NCBI RefSeq assembly: GCF_026914265.1
Contig: NC_069134.1
Location: 64,862,094-64,926,093 of the forward strand
Direction of reading: 5' to 3'
From: Mya arenaria
Taxonomy: Eukaryota > Mollusca > Bivalvia > Myida > Myidae
Length of the DNA stretch: 64,000 bases
A program made the translations under genes and the position numbers. Below, in pieces: positions 23,590-35,662 of the stretch; position 1 is the first letter of the stretch, and every line of letters begins with the position of its first letter. Under the pieces are notes generated by a model. That model saw only the letters and a program-made list of their open reading frames with translations. It was not told the DNA's origin and made no database searches.

Positions 23590-25634
23590 ACCTGATTATA
23601 CTTCGCGTGTAGATACTTTATTAAACGTCTTTCAAACCAAAAGGCAGCATTTCCCGCCATGCATTTGTCCAAAATGCCACCATTTACGTAAGTTTTTCAG
23701 GATCGTTTGTAGCACACCCCTCCATCCCACAATGCCTCTCTATGAAGAGCATGGTGGGTGGGGGGTAGGGGGTCTGTCCAGCACGTACCCCATTGAAAAG
23801 CACGGTGTCTCAAATACTGCATACACAAGGCGAAACTTCAATCAACGGTTACTTCCCCTTGCTGTATCGTTTCTGCTCTTCTATCACTGTGTAGGAAATT
23901 TGCCACTACATTTACTACCCCTTGCAGAATCTTCTCTGCTAGTCAAGGGAGGTCACTACCTAGGAGATTCATATATATGATGCCTTCTGAACTAACAACA
24001 AACAGTGCCATTCCCAGCGTGCCAGCATTGTGTGAAGAAAAACAAACTCATCACGCGAGTTCATTATTAAAGCACAAATTATAATGATCTTGCTTTTGGG
24101 AAACTTCCAGTCATCTTAAGGCAATATGCTTTAGCTTATATACTCATCTGCCTCGGGACCTAGGGCAAAAAGGTTTTTAGGGTCAATACTTTTGCTTTGT
24201 TTTTAGCGCTTATTAGCACATATGACAGTCATATAGTTGTTTGTTACCTAGGTTCAAATGAGTTTTGAATTGTCTCTGGTATAACCAGAATATTTTCTGT
24301 TATATTTTTTTAAATATCATGAATACTATATACTGTAAATGTAATATGTTCAGGTGTGATTTCTGGGGGTTGAATTGTGTTATGGCCACCATTGCTGACA
24401 ATGATGCAGTGAAAACATAACAGAAGAATAGAAGTTAAATTCCATTATTTTGTAAACACTTTTGCTGTTATCTTTGTTGTACTATGCAAATTTAATCAAT
24501 TCAATTTTGCCGACCCACAAGTCGTTCGAAATCTATGTACATGCTGTAGCGAGGGGCGAAAGCAAGAAGGTTTTAAGCGACATTAACTCAACAACAAGAT
24601 AGAACCTTTATGCTTTCACTTATGCAATATCCAAATGAAATATTTCATTGCTCATAAAAGGAACCTCAGATCTCAAACATAAGAATGCTTGCAGGGAATA
24701 TGGGACATGTTATATATGAAGTTTGATAGCAATGACTGTCTGTATGTTTGTCCAGCTGTTTAATCATACATTGTGTATTAGCAAACATATTCATGGTTGT
24801 GAGATTTGCATTTCGATTTTGGTTGTGCTATACAGAACATTTTTCGTTGAAATTCAGAAATCATAAAATGATCTTGTTGACAAAATACTATGCAAAATAA
24901 AATATTAACATGTTCTGTTGTGTGTTTTTATTTGTAATATATCGCCATTTTATTAAGAAAAATCACATAAATAGAAAACCAGAGTTGTGTCATGGAATGA
25001 CTTTTATCCTGAAGAAATGCTTCCCATATTTGATATTGTTACCTTGTTTGAATCAGTGCTAACTGACACATACTCGGTTCTTGATGCAAAAAAATAGATA
25101 ATGACTAACATGTAACTATATACCATACGAATTGCATAATATGAAAAAACAACACCTTTTCATGTAAATGCCGGAAAAAAATATAATAAATAGTATCCTG
25201 GTATTTTCGGGTATTCTTGGTGAAAGAATAGGGTAGAATTACCAATATTTTGAATCATATAGCTTCTTAAAATACTTTACTAGTCATCAGATCCGCGCAC
25301 TTTTCAAAATTAAATTTGGATATTTCTCATTTCATTTAAAAAAAAACTATCAATGCATTTGTCTATAATTTTATTGTTTATATTTGAGCCAAACGTTGGC
25401 CCTGGTATGGACATATTGATATTTGATATCGCAGACAAAGGGCTTATTTTCAGAATTCTGTTCAAGTTAACAACGTTGTTAACGGCATCGCTGTTAACCT
25501 TTTTTATTTCTGTAGAACTTATATGTGCAAATTTTAAACCTACACATTTTTGAGAACTCGGATTTCTGTACTAAAAGGACATATTTAAAGGTAAATCGTA
25601 GAAACTTTCAAACATCAGATGGTAAAATTTTTGA
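23590..25634. other. 3' flank and spacer after TNF copy 3; no gene seen
   Basis: The 3' UTR-like block is paralogous to the earlier copies, with AATAAA at 24896-24901. The segment 24960-25540 is paralogous to 31440-32000 after partial unit 5. The 23-nt minisatellite present at this point in the first two spacers is missing. Confidence 0.55.
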
Positions 25635-25810
25635 TAAGTCGAACCCCGCTGACTCGAACTCGCTTGGCTTGAATTCTTCGTCGGTTCCAACTTTATGTAA
25701 AGGAGCGATTTCTTTATACTGCATTAAGCATTCCCGCTTGGCTCGATCTTTCCGAGGCTCGATGTATTTTCCGCCGATCCCAAGGAGCTCGAGCCAACGG
25801 GGTTTGACTG
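25635..25810. mobile_element. CAGTCGAACC-end MITE
   Basis: About 176 bp with inverted ends (AGTCGAACCCCGCTGAC on the left; GCCAACGGGGTTTGACTG on the right), followed by TA. It lies in a patch (25547-25920) of TNF-intron-like sequence inside the spacer. Confidence 0.65.
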
Positions 25811-26660
25811 TATGTTCACTGACTGTATATTCACTCATAAAGGAACCTTTTTTTGGAAACTACGAAAACTAACATCCACACAACGGCAAAAAGTATAGGG
25901 TCGGGGCGACATAATACGGCAATGTTATGTTTTACTATAAGTGTACTTTTTTCCTGCAATTTCGGTAGGAAAGAGTAAAACAACTATATTATAATGGTTT
26001 TCAGGTGCAGTATCGGGGAAAAATAGTTGGTTCCATGCAAAAAATTAGCGAGTCCTTTTTAAACTACCGTACTTAAAATAGTGGTTTTCATAACTTTATC
26101 CTGGGTTCTCCAAACTGAGAAATACAATTATTTAATAATTACCTTTTCTTGGTACCCGGTTATGCTGTGAAAAGAAAACGATAGTTATCTTGAAACGGTC
26201 TAAAGTGGTTTATGGTTCTAATCCAAGAAGCGCTATATAGTTCCCCATTTTTGATAGCGTTACTATTTTTAGAACAGACTGACGCATCTGTGATAAAATA
26301 AAGAGGCGCTACGTGTCAAAACCGATGAATACTATGAAATTCAGTTCCATTTTATTTCATCAAAAACAATATTATAATAAATTGGTAGTTGGGCAGAAAT
26401 TCTGTGATGGAAATTTTGATATTTTGTGCGTTATCTTTATTTGTTTTCGCTTTTGCAACCTACCGTATGTTTTACCCTTTTTACATTTTTTTAAGAGGTT
26501 GGATGCCTACATGTCTCAGCAAATCATATAATGCTTGCAGATTTCAAAACTAAAATAAACCAATGAAATCGTTTTTCGTTCGAGTTTTTCATATGACTAA
26601 GTTGGTTGTTTCCGCCCGTTTCATGAAATTGCTGATAACATTTTTTTATCATAAATTTGC
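25811..26660. other. Spacer paralogous to 32140-33430; no gene seen
   Basis: AT-rich, non-coding. It contains the degraded empty site (near 26350) corresponding to the TTAA-MITE insertion at 32786. Confidence 0.5.
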
Positions 26661-27010
26661 AGAGGCGAGTACAGGAATTGCCGTTAGAGGGGGTGAAACT
26701 AAGGGATGCAACTTTTTTGACATGCGCCCATACCTCGGAATCGAACTATAATTTATATGGCATAAATGTTAGCATGGGCGTTTGAAGTTTCCACTCCAAG
26801 AAAATATTAACATATTTTAGTCCGAAATGATGCATTTTTAGCGTAGTTTTTATTACTTTTTCCCCCAATATTGACATGAAAAGTAAACTTGGACGGTTAA
26901 AGGGAGAGGGGACGGTGCCTGGTGCATTTCCTCTAAATCCACTAGACATTTGGTATTCAAAAAAGACAGAATCACTTTTAGAAAAACATTTTCCTGACAC
27001 CGTTTTCCTC
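26661..27010. mobile_element. Interspersed repeat with G-rich/C-rich ends
   Basis: Contains GGAATTGCCGTTAGAGGGGG and a downstream AGTAAACTTGGACGGTTAA. Related copies lie at 33450-33760 and 57312-57602, with a reverse-orientation piece near 50390-50700. The copy at 57312 shows inverted ends GGCGGATCCAGG and CCCTGGATCCGC. Confidence 0.5.
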
Positions 27011-27366
27011 ATTCCTTGCAACTGAAGTCAGTAAAAAAAATGCTCATATTTATTATACTTTTCGACTCAACCTTTAAATAATAATCTATGGAGAAGGAAG
27101 TCTAACAAAATCATGAAAACTTATAAATCACATGATTACACACGGTAAGGATTTTGGCCAATAATTTTCAATTGAATGCACTGGTTTGCTTTCCCCAAAA
27201 TCGGTATTTTATTAGGCCAAAAAAAGTATTTTCCACTACCATCTCCAAAAGAATAAGATCCGTAGGTACGCACATATTTTTTGAGAACACTGATTTCTGT
27301 ACCAAACCGACCTATTTAAAGGTAAATCGTAGAAAGTTTTAAACATCAAATGGTCAAATTTTAATA

Positions 27367-27541
27367 CAGTCGAACCCTGCTGGCTCGAACACGCTTGGCT
27401 CGAATTCTTCGTAAGCTCGAACTTTATGTAAAGGAGCGATTTATTTATACTGAATGTAAGCATTGCCGCTTGGCTCGATCTTTCCGAGGCTCGATGTATT
27501 TTCGCCGGTCCCTAGGAGTTCGAGCCAACGAGGTTCGACTG
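27367..27541. mobile_element. CAGTCGAACC-end MITE, best preserved copy
   Basis: It is 175 bp, flanked by TA on both sides. The left end is CAGTCGAACCCTGCTGGCTC and the right end GAGCCAACGAGGTTCGACTG, near-perfect inverted repeats. The ends and TA target fit the Tc1/mariner superfamily, pogo/Tigger branch. Confidence 0.75.
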
Positions 27542-27871
27542 TATATTCACTCATAAATGAACTTTTTTTGCGAAATTACGATAACAAAAATCCAAAGTCG
27601 GCAAAAATTGTGGAAACAAACATTTTTACGCCGTATATGTCAACATTGAGGAAGTACCCTTCACTCTTTTTCCATTCGAATAATTTTGTTAATTTATTGG
27701 CTGTTTTTTTATAAGATATGTATAGAGCTCTTCAGGGGATACAGCATTATAATTCATAAAGAAGAGGTGACATTTGTAAGGCGCAAATGTATTTTAAACC
27801 ATGTTCATTCAGTGCACAGACAATCAAAGAAGATCATTTTGCTGTTAGCGAGTATAACTTCAAACATTGTA

Positions 27872-28276
27872 GTAGCCGTGGTGTCGTTGTTCTAACCTTG
27901 GTGTCGCTGTCATAGCCTTGGTGTCGCTGTCATAGCCTTGGTGTCGCTGTCATAGCCTTGGTGTCGCTGTCATAGCATTGGTGTCGCTGTCATAGCTTTT
28001 GTGTCGCTGTCATAGCCTTGGTGTCGCTGTCATAGCATTGGTGTCGCTGCCATATCACTGGGGTCGCTGTCATAGCATTGGTGTCGCTGCCATAGCATTG
28101 GTGTCGCTGCCATAGCATTGGTGTCGTTGCCATGACCGTGGTGTCGCTGCCATAGCAAAGGTGTCGCTGTCATAGCCTTGGTGTCGTTGTCATGGCCGTG
28201 GTGTCTCTACCATAGCATTGGTGTCGCTGTCATAGCCTTGGTGTCGCTGACATAGCCTTGGTGTCGCGGTCGCTGG
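27872..28276 (+). repeat. 20-nt minisatellite of partial unit 4, about 20 units
   Basis: Same family as the TNF intron minisatellites; TTGGTGTCGCTGTCATAGCA types predominate. Confidence 0.9.
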
Positions 28277-28397
28277 TTATGGCGTGGCATTGCAAAACTT
28301 TAACCATGGTCACAGATACAAAATCGTTAATGACATTCAAATTAAACTTTATACACAAGAGAAACATGTTCATGAAAATATTTTCATTAATTTGCAG

Positions 28398-28790
28398 GTG
28401 ATACAAAACCTATTCAAAACTGGAAGGTTGGTCAGAACGATCCCGGAACACATCTTACCAACATCAAAATGTCACCTGACAAGAAATATTTGGTCATCCT
28501 CTCCACTGGACGCTACTTCCTGTACAGTCAAGTAGGGTTTCTCATTTATTACAAGGACGGCGTCACAAAACAAGAGCCACGCGACAGACCAACGACTTTT
28601 GCGAAGTGATCTCACACAGTGTTGGGGTAAGGATAAAGACTACGGAAGATACACAAGCTACGCCGGGGCGTCCGTTATGTTGAACAAAGGAGACAAAATA
28701 TACGTTAAAGTTACGCAAATCGAGCTTTTGTCAAGAGGTGAACGCAGTTTAACATATTTCGGTCTCCTCAAAATGGGCTGAACCTGATTA
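28398..28790 (+). pseudogene. TNF-ligand terminal exon, partial copy 4 (frameshifted)
   Basis: An intact acceptor (TTTGCAG) precedes a TNF exon closely matching copy 3 (LSTGRYFLYSQVGFLIYYKD). After KQEPR a 41-nt deletion relative to copy 3 shifts the frame and soon gives a stop. Downstream, RYTSYAGASVMLNKGDK and YFGLLKMG are still readable in the shifted frame. No N-terminal exon, microexon or Pro-rich exon is visible between 23.6 and 28.3 kb, so only intron plus last exon was duplicated. It is probably non-functional, although the acceptor phase would fit splicing from copy 3. Confidence 0.85.
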
Positions 28791-29174
28791 TACTTCTATA
28801 TATTATTTTATTGACACCGTTTTCCTCATTCCTTACAACTGAAGTCACTAAATAATAAATGTTTACATTTTTTACACTTTTCGATTCCACCTTATACGAA
28901 TTCTATGGAGAAGGAAGTTTAACAAAAACATGAAAACTGAAGTCACATGATAAGGATTTTGGCCAATAATTTTGAATTGAATGCACTAGTGTGCTTCCCC
29001 CCAAAAAAATCGGTATATTATTAGGCCAAAAAAAAGTATTTTCCACTACCATCTCCAAGAGAATAAGATCCGTAGGTAGGCAAAAAAAATTGAGAACCCG
29101 GATTTCTATATTAAACCGACCTATTAAAAGGTAAATCGTAGAAAGTTTCAAAACATCAAATGGTCAAATTTTGA

Positions 29175-29351
29175 TAAGTCGAACCCCGCTGACTCGAACT
29201 TTCTTGGCTCGAATTCTTTATTAGCTCGAACTTTATGTAAAGGAGCGATTTCTTTATACTGAATGTAAGCATTCCCGCTTGGCTCGATCTTTCCGAGGCT
29301 CGATGTATTTTCCGCCGATCCCAAGGAGTTCGAACCAATGGGGTTTGACTG
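29175..29351. mobile_element. CAGTCGAACC-end MITE
   Basis: About 177 bp, with the same ends and interior as 25635-25810 and followed by TA. It is part of the duplicated intron segment. Confidence 0.65.
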
Positions 29352-29957
29352 TATGTTCACTCATAAAGGAACCTTTTTTTTGGAAATCACGAAAACTAAT
29401 ATCCAAAGTCGGCAAAAATTATAGGGTCGGGCGACAAAATTCGGCGGTCAGGAAGCAAACATTTTATCGCCGTATGTGTCAACATTGAGGAAGTACCCTA
29501 TACTCTATTTCCATTCGAATAATTTTGTTAATATATTGGCTGCTTTTATAAAAGCTTATGCATATAGCTCTTCACGAGAATACACCATTATAATTCATAA
29601 AGAAGAGGTGACATTTGTAAGACAAAATCCAAACGACGGCAAAAATTGTAGGGTCGGGAGGGGGGGGGGGGCAAAATACGGCGGGTCTTGTAAGTGGAAA
29701 CAAACATTTTTACGCTGTATGTGTCAGCATTAAGGAAGTACCCTTCACTCTATTTCCATTCGACTTCTTTTGTTAATTTATTGGCTGGTTTTATAAAAGG
29801 TTATGTAAATAGCTCTTCAGGGGATACACCATTATAATATATATAAAGAAGAGGTGACATTTGTAAGGCGCAAATGTTTTTTAAATCTTATTCATTCAGT
29901 GTTCAGACAATCAAAGAGGATCATCTTGGTGTTAGCCAGTATAACTTCAAACATTGT

Positions 29958-30335
29958 AATAGCCTTTGTGTCATTGTCATAGCCTTGGTGTCGTTGTCAT
30001 AGCCTTGGTGTCGTTGTCATAGCCTTGGTGTCGTTGTCATAGCATTGGTTTTGTTTTCAAAGCCGTGGTGTCGCTTCCATAGCATTGGTGCCGTTGTCAT
30101 AGCCTTGGTGTCGCTGTCATAGCCTTGGTGTCGCTGTCATAGCCTTTGTGTCGTTGTTATAGCATTGGTTTCGCTGTTATAGCATTGGTTTCGCTGTTAT
30201 AGCCTTCATGTAGTTGTCATAGCGCGGTGTCGCTGTCATAGCCGTGATGTCGTTGTCATAGCCTTGGTTTTGTTTTCATAGCCGTGGTGTCGCTTCCATA
30301 GCATTGGTGCCGTTGTCATAGCATTGGTGTCGCTG
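29958..30335 (+). repeat. 20-nt minisatellite of partial unit 5, about 19 units
   Basis: Degenerate units of the TTGGTGTCGTTGTCATAGCC family, more divergent than in copy 3. Confidence 0.85.
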
Positions 30336-30455
30336 GTTATGGCGTGGCATTGCAAAACTTTAACCATGGCCGCATACAAAATCGTTTAAGATATTCAAAT
30401 TAAACGCCATACACAAGAGACACATGTTCATGTAAATATTTCCATTAATTTAAAG

Positions 30456-30668
30456 ATGGTGATAAAACTATTCAAAACTTGCAGGTTGGTCAGGATGCTC
30501 CCGGAACACATCTTACCAACATCAAGATGACATCTGACAAGAAATATCTAGTCATTCGCTCCACTGGACGCTACTTCCTGTACAGTCAAGAAGGGTTTCT
30601 CATTTATTACAACGAATGCGACACAAAACAAGAGCCACGGTCTCTGTGCCATTTAGTATACCGTAAAT
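30456..30668 (+). pseudogene. TNF-ligand terminal exon, partial copy 5 (3' half deleted)
   Basis: The TNF exon begins after TTTAAAG, a weakened acceptor compared with TTTACAG in copy 3. It reads through SRSTGRYFLYSQEGFLIYYN-type sequence, with Trp of NWQ changed to Leu, to VYRK. It then jumps directly into 3'-flank sequence (GCTTTTAGGGCCAATACC), which lies about 800 nt further downstream in copy 1. The second half of the TNF domain is missing. No upstream coding exons are seen. Confidence 0.85.
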
Positions 30669-32470
30669 TGGTAGCTTTTAGGGCCAATACCATTGCGCTG
30701 TTATGAGCGTTTATTAACACATGTGACCGTCATATAGTTGTTTGTAACCATGTGTTCAAATGAGTTTTGTATTGTCTCTGGTATAACCAGAATCTCTTCT
30801 GTGATATTTATTTTGGAAAATCATGAATTATGTATACTTTATAATGTATACAATAGATGTAAAATGTTCTGGTTTGATTTGGGGTTGAATTGTGTTATGG
30901 CCACCATTGCTGACAAAGTTGCAGCGAAAACATATCAGAAGAATATAAATTAAAATTTATTATTTTGTACATACTTTAATTGTTATCTTTGTTTTATTAT
31001 GCAAATTCAATCAATTCAGTTTAATCGACACACACGTCGTTCGAAAACTATATGCATGCTATCGAGGGACGAAAAAGAAAAGGGTTTAAGTGACATTAGC
31101 TCAGCAACAAGATAGAACCTTTATGCTTTCACTTATGCAATACCCAAATGGAATATTTTATTGCTCATAAAAGGAACCTCAGATCTCAAACATAAGAATG
31201 CTTGCCTGGAATATGGGACATATTATATATGAAGTTTGATAGCAATGGTTTGTCTGTATGTAAGTGTATACATCGTGTACAACATATTCACGGTTGTGAG
31301 AATTGCATTTCAATACTGTTTTGCTATCGGAATATTTTTTTGTTCAAATGTAAAAATCATAAAATGATCTTGTTGATGAAATAATATGCAAAATAAAAGA
31401 AATACTCTTCTGCTGTGTGTCCTTATTTATAAAAAGTCACATAAATAGAAAACCATAGTTGTGTCATGGAATGACTTTTATCCTGAAGAAATGCTTCCCA
31501 TATTTCATATTGTTACCTTGTTTGAATCAGCGCTAGCTGACACATAATCGGTTCCTGATGCCAAAAAATGGATAATGACTAACATGTAACTATATACCAT
31601 ACGAATTGCATAATAAGAAAAAACACCTTTTCGTGTAAAAGCCGGAAAAATTATAAAAAAGAGTATCCTGGTATGTTTGGGAACTCTTGGTGAAAGAATA
31701 ATACCTGTAGTCGAATTACCAATATTTTGAATCATATAGCTTGTTAAAATACTGTACAAGTTACGAGAACTGCACACTTTTCAAAAATAATTTTAGATAT
31801 TTCTCATTTCATTTTAAAAACATTCAGTACATTTGTCTTTAAGTTTTTATACTTAATGCAAACCTTGCCCCAGGTTTGAACCTATTCATATCTGATATTG
31901 CAGACAACGGGCTGATTTTCAAAGTTTTGTTAAAGTTAAGAACGTTGTTAACGGCATCGTTGTTAACCGTTTATTATTTTTGTAGGACTTACATGTACAT
32001 ATTTAAAACCTGCAGTACTTCTGAAAAGAAAACTGGTTCAGCCGAACATGTTTGATTTAAATGAGTCCTTGTGGGTGTGTGGTTTTGTTGTCAGTTTTCT
32101 AATTTTTCACTTACTGTACCTCCCTTAAACCAGAATATTTCCTTATACTTTAAGTGTACTTTTTCCTTCAATTTCAGTATCAAAGAGTAAACCAATTATA
32201 TTATAAGTGTTTTCAGGTGCACTACCGGGTAAAAGAATATTTGGTTCCAAGACATGAGCTAGTTCCTATAAACTACCGTACTTAAAATAGCCGTTTTCTT
32301 AATTCAGAGTCTTCAAACTTTTATTAAAATACAGAGATATTAAAGATGAACCCTTACTCACAAAAAAAGATTTACATCAATTTAAACAATTGTTTTAATT
32401 TACCACAAAGGATAAATTAATGTCGACAACATTTGTTCTTATGAAGGATATCGAGTTTAATTTAAAAGAA
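30669..32470. other. 3' flank of partial unit 5; no gene seen
   Basis: Retains the conserved 3' UTR-like block (31030-31400) with AATAAA near 31389, although the coding exon is destroyed. Beyond it the sequence is paralogous to 24960-26000. Confidence 0.55.
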
Positions 32471-32655
32471 ATGTGCAGAAAACGCAGTATTGCTACCTTA
32501 TGAGACCATAGTAGATCGCAGTAAATATTTTAGCATTTATTAATCATTAAATACTTGTGCGTTTTCAGCTATTAAATACACGGTTACAATCGTGTTATCA
32601 GTAATAAATGCTTTCTAAAATAAATTATTTCTAGTAAGTAGTTAAAGGTTTATCA
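32470..32655 (-). repeat. Interspersed repeat, reverse copy
   Basis: The reverse complement shares GCTATTAAATACACGG-type and TTAACTACTTACTA-type words with 17895-18070 and 47690-47930. Family unknown, non-coding. Confidence 0.45.
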
Positions 32656-32785
32656 CTCAAAACTATAGTTTCCCATATTTGATATCGTTACTATTTTTAG
32701 AACAGACTTACGCATCTGTGATTAAAAAGAGAGGCGCTACGTGTCAAACCCGATGAATTCTATGAAATTCAGTCCCATTTTATTA

Positions 32786-33140
32786 AAGCTGCACTCTTAC
32801 AGATTGAACGTTTTGACAACTTTTTTATTTTTTGTCTTGGAACGAGCCAATTTTTGCAAAAATCCATGGAAACCAGTTATATAAGATTGCCGACAAAACA
32901 TCAGATCGCAGATTTTTATATTTAAGTTCCAAAATTGATGTTTTATGCGTATTTCTTAAACCGTTAGTAACGGTTTAAGCCTTAAACATTAATTTTCGAA
33001 CGGAAATATGATAATCTACGATCTGATTTTTCAACAGTCTTATACCATTGGTTTGCAGATATTTACGCAAAAATTTGCTCTTTCCAAGACAAAAAATAAT
33101 AAAGTTGTAAAACTGGTATATCTGTAAGAGTGCAGCTTTA
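32786..33140. mobile_element. MITE with TTAA target-site duplication (second full copy)
   Basis: TTAA, then AGCTGCACTCTTACAGATTG; the right end is ATCTGTAAGAGTGCAGCT, then TTAA. About 350 bp. The paralogous site near 26350 lacks it. Confidence 0.75.
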
Positions 33141-33449
33141 ATATCAAGAACAATATAATAACAAATTTGAAGTTGGACTGAAAACTCTGACGGAAATGTT
33201 GATATGTTATCAGTGAGTTATCATTATTTGTTTTCGCTATTGCGACCTACCGTACGTTTTTACTATTCTACATAGAGGTTAGATGCCTACTTGTCCCAGC
33301 AAATCATAGAATGCTTGCAGATTTCAAAAATACAATTATAAACCAATGAAATCGTTTCTAAGTACGAGTTTTCCATATGACTAAGTTGGTTGTTTCCGAC
33401 CATTTCATGAACGTGCTGATAACCTTAACATTTTTTTTCATGCATTAGC

Positions 33450-33760
33450 AGGGGCGGATCCAGGAATTGCCGTTAGAGGGGGCGAAACTTATGGATGCAT
33501 TTTTTGTACATGCGCCCTCCCTCAGAATTAAACTTTAGATGGCATAAAACTTTGTATGGGGGTTTGGGGTTACCCCCAAAAGATAATATTAACAAATTCT
33601 AGTCCGAAATGATGCATTTTGAGCTTATTTTTTATTTGTTTTTCTCCGATATTGACATGCAAAGTAAACTTGGGCGATTTAAAGGTGGGGGGGGGGCGGG
33701 GCAACGCCTGGGGCGGGGGCCCCCTCTTAATACACTTATTTGTTATGCAAAAAAAAGACA
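33450..33760. mobile_element. Interspersed repeat with GGCGGATCCAGG end
   Basis: GGGGCGGATCCAGGAATTGC begins the element and a G-run plus CGCCTGGGGCGG closes it. Paralogous to 26661-27010. The tandem array's homology ends shortly after this point. Confidence 0.55.
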
Positions 33761-33799
33761 GAATCACTTTAAGAAAACCATTTAATTGACACCTTTTCC

Positions 33800-35136
33800 T
33801 CATTCCTTACAAATGAAGTCATTTTTTTTTAATTATATGAATCATTTTTAGAAAAACCAATTTATTGACACCTGATCCACAACATGTTTTTATTTAAATG
33901 GTATGAATGAATATTGGAACAACGCCAGTACTTACAAAAAGTTTCGTGGCCTTGAAATACTTATGCGACGAGGCAGGAAATTAGTCATTTATTCGTTGAA
34001 AAACATATCATTTACCTTCACAGACGCACTTTTTCGATGAACCTGTCACTTGTACTTTTAATTGTACAAGGACACATTTGTAATTACTTGCGCCTTTCAA
34101 AGAAACGAGCTATTATAGCTTAATTCAATATCGCTGGAAATACTGCTTATGTTATTATATGTCGTATATATCTATATTTAAACAACTAAAAAAAGAGTAA
34201 GTTTAAAGATTCAGAATACTTATTTTTTTAGATACATGGAAAATATGAGTACATGTATGACAATGTGATCCGGCAGGAACTTGCATCTTATCCCGATTAG
34301 AATACAACTTTCATTTACAGCCAATGAAATTGCAGATAGACAATCATTAAGTGCTAGACTTAATCATTACGAATTTCAACTTTCGCGCATGTCTAGAGGT
34401 CCGCACATTGACCCCCGCTAATCTCACTCCGCCCATACTTAGTCATTAAGATTTTAATTCATGCCATTTAACTCTTATAATTATAATTAGTAACTGGTTC
34501 TGCTGGACTCATACTAACTAACGTCTTGTGTTTTAGCTCAAAACAACAAATCTTAATCATATTGTAAAACTATTACTATTTCAAGAGCACTCGAACTAAT
34601 TCTTTTATATACATGTTTTCAGGGCCGGCTCCAGACAAGTCATTATTGGGGGGGGGGGGGGGGGGGGGGGGGTTACTAGGGGTGGGCTCGGGAGGGTTGT
34701 CCCCTCCCCTTTGAAGAATATTTTGACTTTTTTGGAAGAAATAGTGCATTCTTCAATATTACTTGACTACTTGATAACACATTATTATGATAAAGTCACT
34801 TTAAAATAACTGTTTCAGTTCCAGTTTCAGTTTATTGTTATAAAAACACGTCCTACTCTTATTTTTACTGTATTTTCCAAAACCTTGTTTATATTGAAGC
34901 TATTTTGTTACATCAAAATATCGTATTTCTCAAAACTTCCGTAAATATGAGATTTGTGCGCAGCCTCCCAAGCATTGATGCTTTTTTCACTGTTAACTCC
35001 TACGCACAGGGTACAGAAGTTAGAAAAGTCAGCCCACTATGTGTTTATCATATATGGCTATCCCTGAGCAAATTTGTGACCACTGTGCACAGGAATGAAA
35101 AGAAAAAGAAAACAAACAAACACAAACAAAGAGCAA
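33800..35136. other. Intergenic; no gene seen
   Basis: AT-rich. 34299-34470 belongs to the interspersed family of 10017-10640 (reverse). A poly-G run lies at 34649-34671. A reading frame at 34905-35165 is low-complexity and lysine-rich and is not considered a gene. Confidence 0.5.
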
Positions 35137-35515
35137 TTATTCTGGTCAAAATGGACGCAGCATGAAATAAGTTCATTACAACAATCTGCCTATGTCTGAT
35201 CCTAAACAACACTGAAAAGAAAAAAAAGCAAACAAAGAGAAAGGATTCTGGTCAATATGGACGCAGTATGAAATTCATTCGTCAGACGCATCTGCCCATG
35301 TCTGATATATATAATTCTGGTCGACGTAGACACAGAAACATTTCTTGACAACTCTCTGCAAGAAAATCCTATGAAGGACAATAATTCTAGTAAAAATAGA
35401 GATTTAACTTTCTTGAAAACCATCTAGATGCCGAAAGTCGGAATCATATCCTTCAAATAACAATAGTTCTGGTCAACAGATACGCAGACTTTACAACGGT
35501 CATCAGTCTGGGGTG
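35137..35515 (+). repeat. Decayed tandem repeat, unit roughly 70-105 nt
   Basis: Five recurrences of a core like ATTCTGGTCAATATGGACGC spaced irregularly; strongly diverged. Confidence 0.5.
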
Positions 35516-35662
35516 GTATTCAATATGCTGTCTGAGTTAATCTTATGGCCATACATTAATGACTTCATTCACTTTATTGGTCAATTATAAATAACCAGTA
35601 ATCCGATTAGCTACATCGTTAATAGATCCAATTAAGACTTATTTGGAATACCAGCCCTACAT
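35516..35662. mobile_element. MITE with TGGTATTCAATA inverted ends
   Basis: Starts GGTGGTATTCAATATGC and ends ATTTGGAATACCAGCCC. The interior (ATCCGATTAGCTACATCGTT) is shared with 59789-59944. Confidence 0.6.

Noticed and set aside
25353-25872. Additional upstream exons for partial TNF unit 4
   Set aside because: No match to the N-terminal exon, microexon or Pro-rich exon; the segment is spacer plus intron-like sequence with a MITE.
34905-35165. Small lysine-rich frame
   Set aside because: Ends in low-complexity AAACAAACAAAC sequence and overlaps a decayed repeat; no family similarity.
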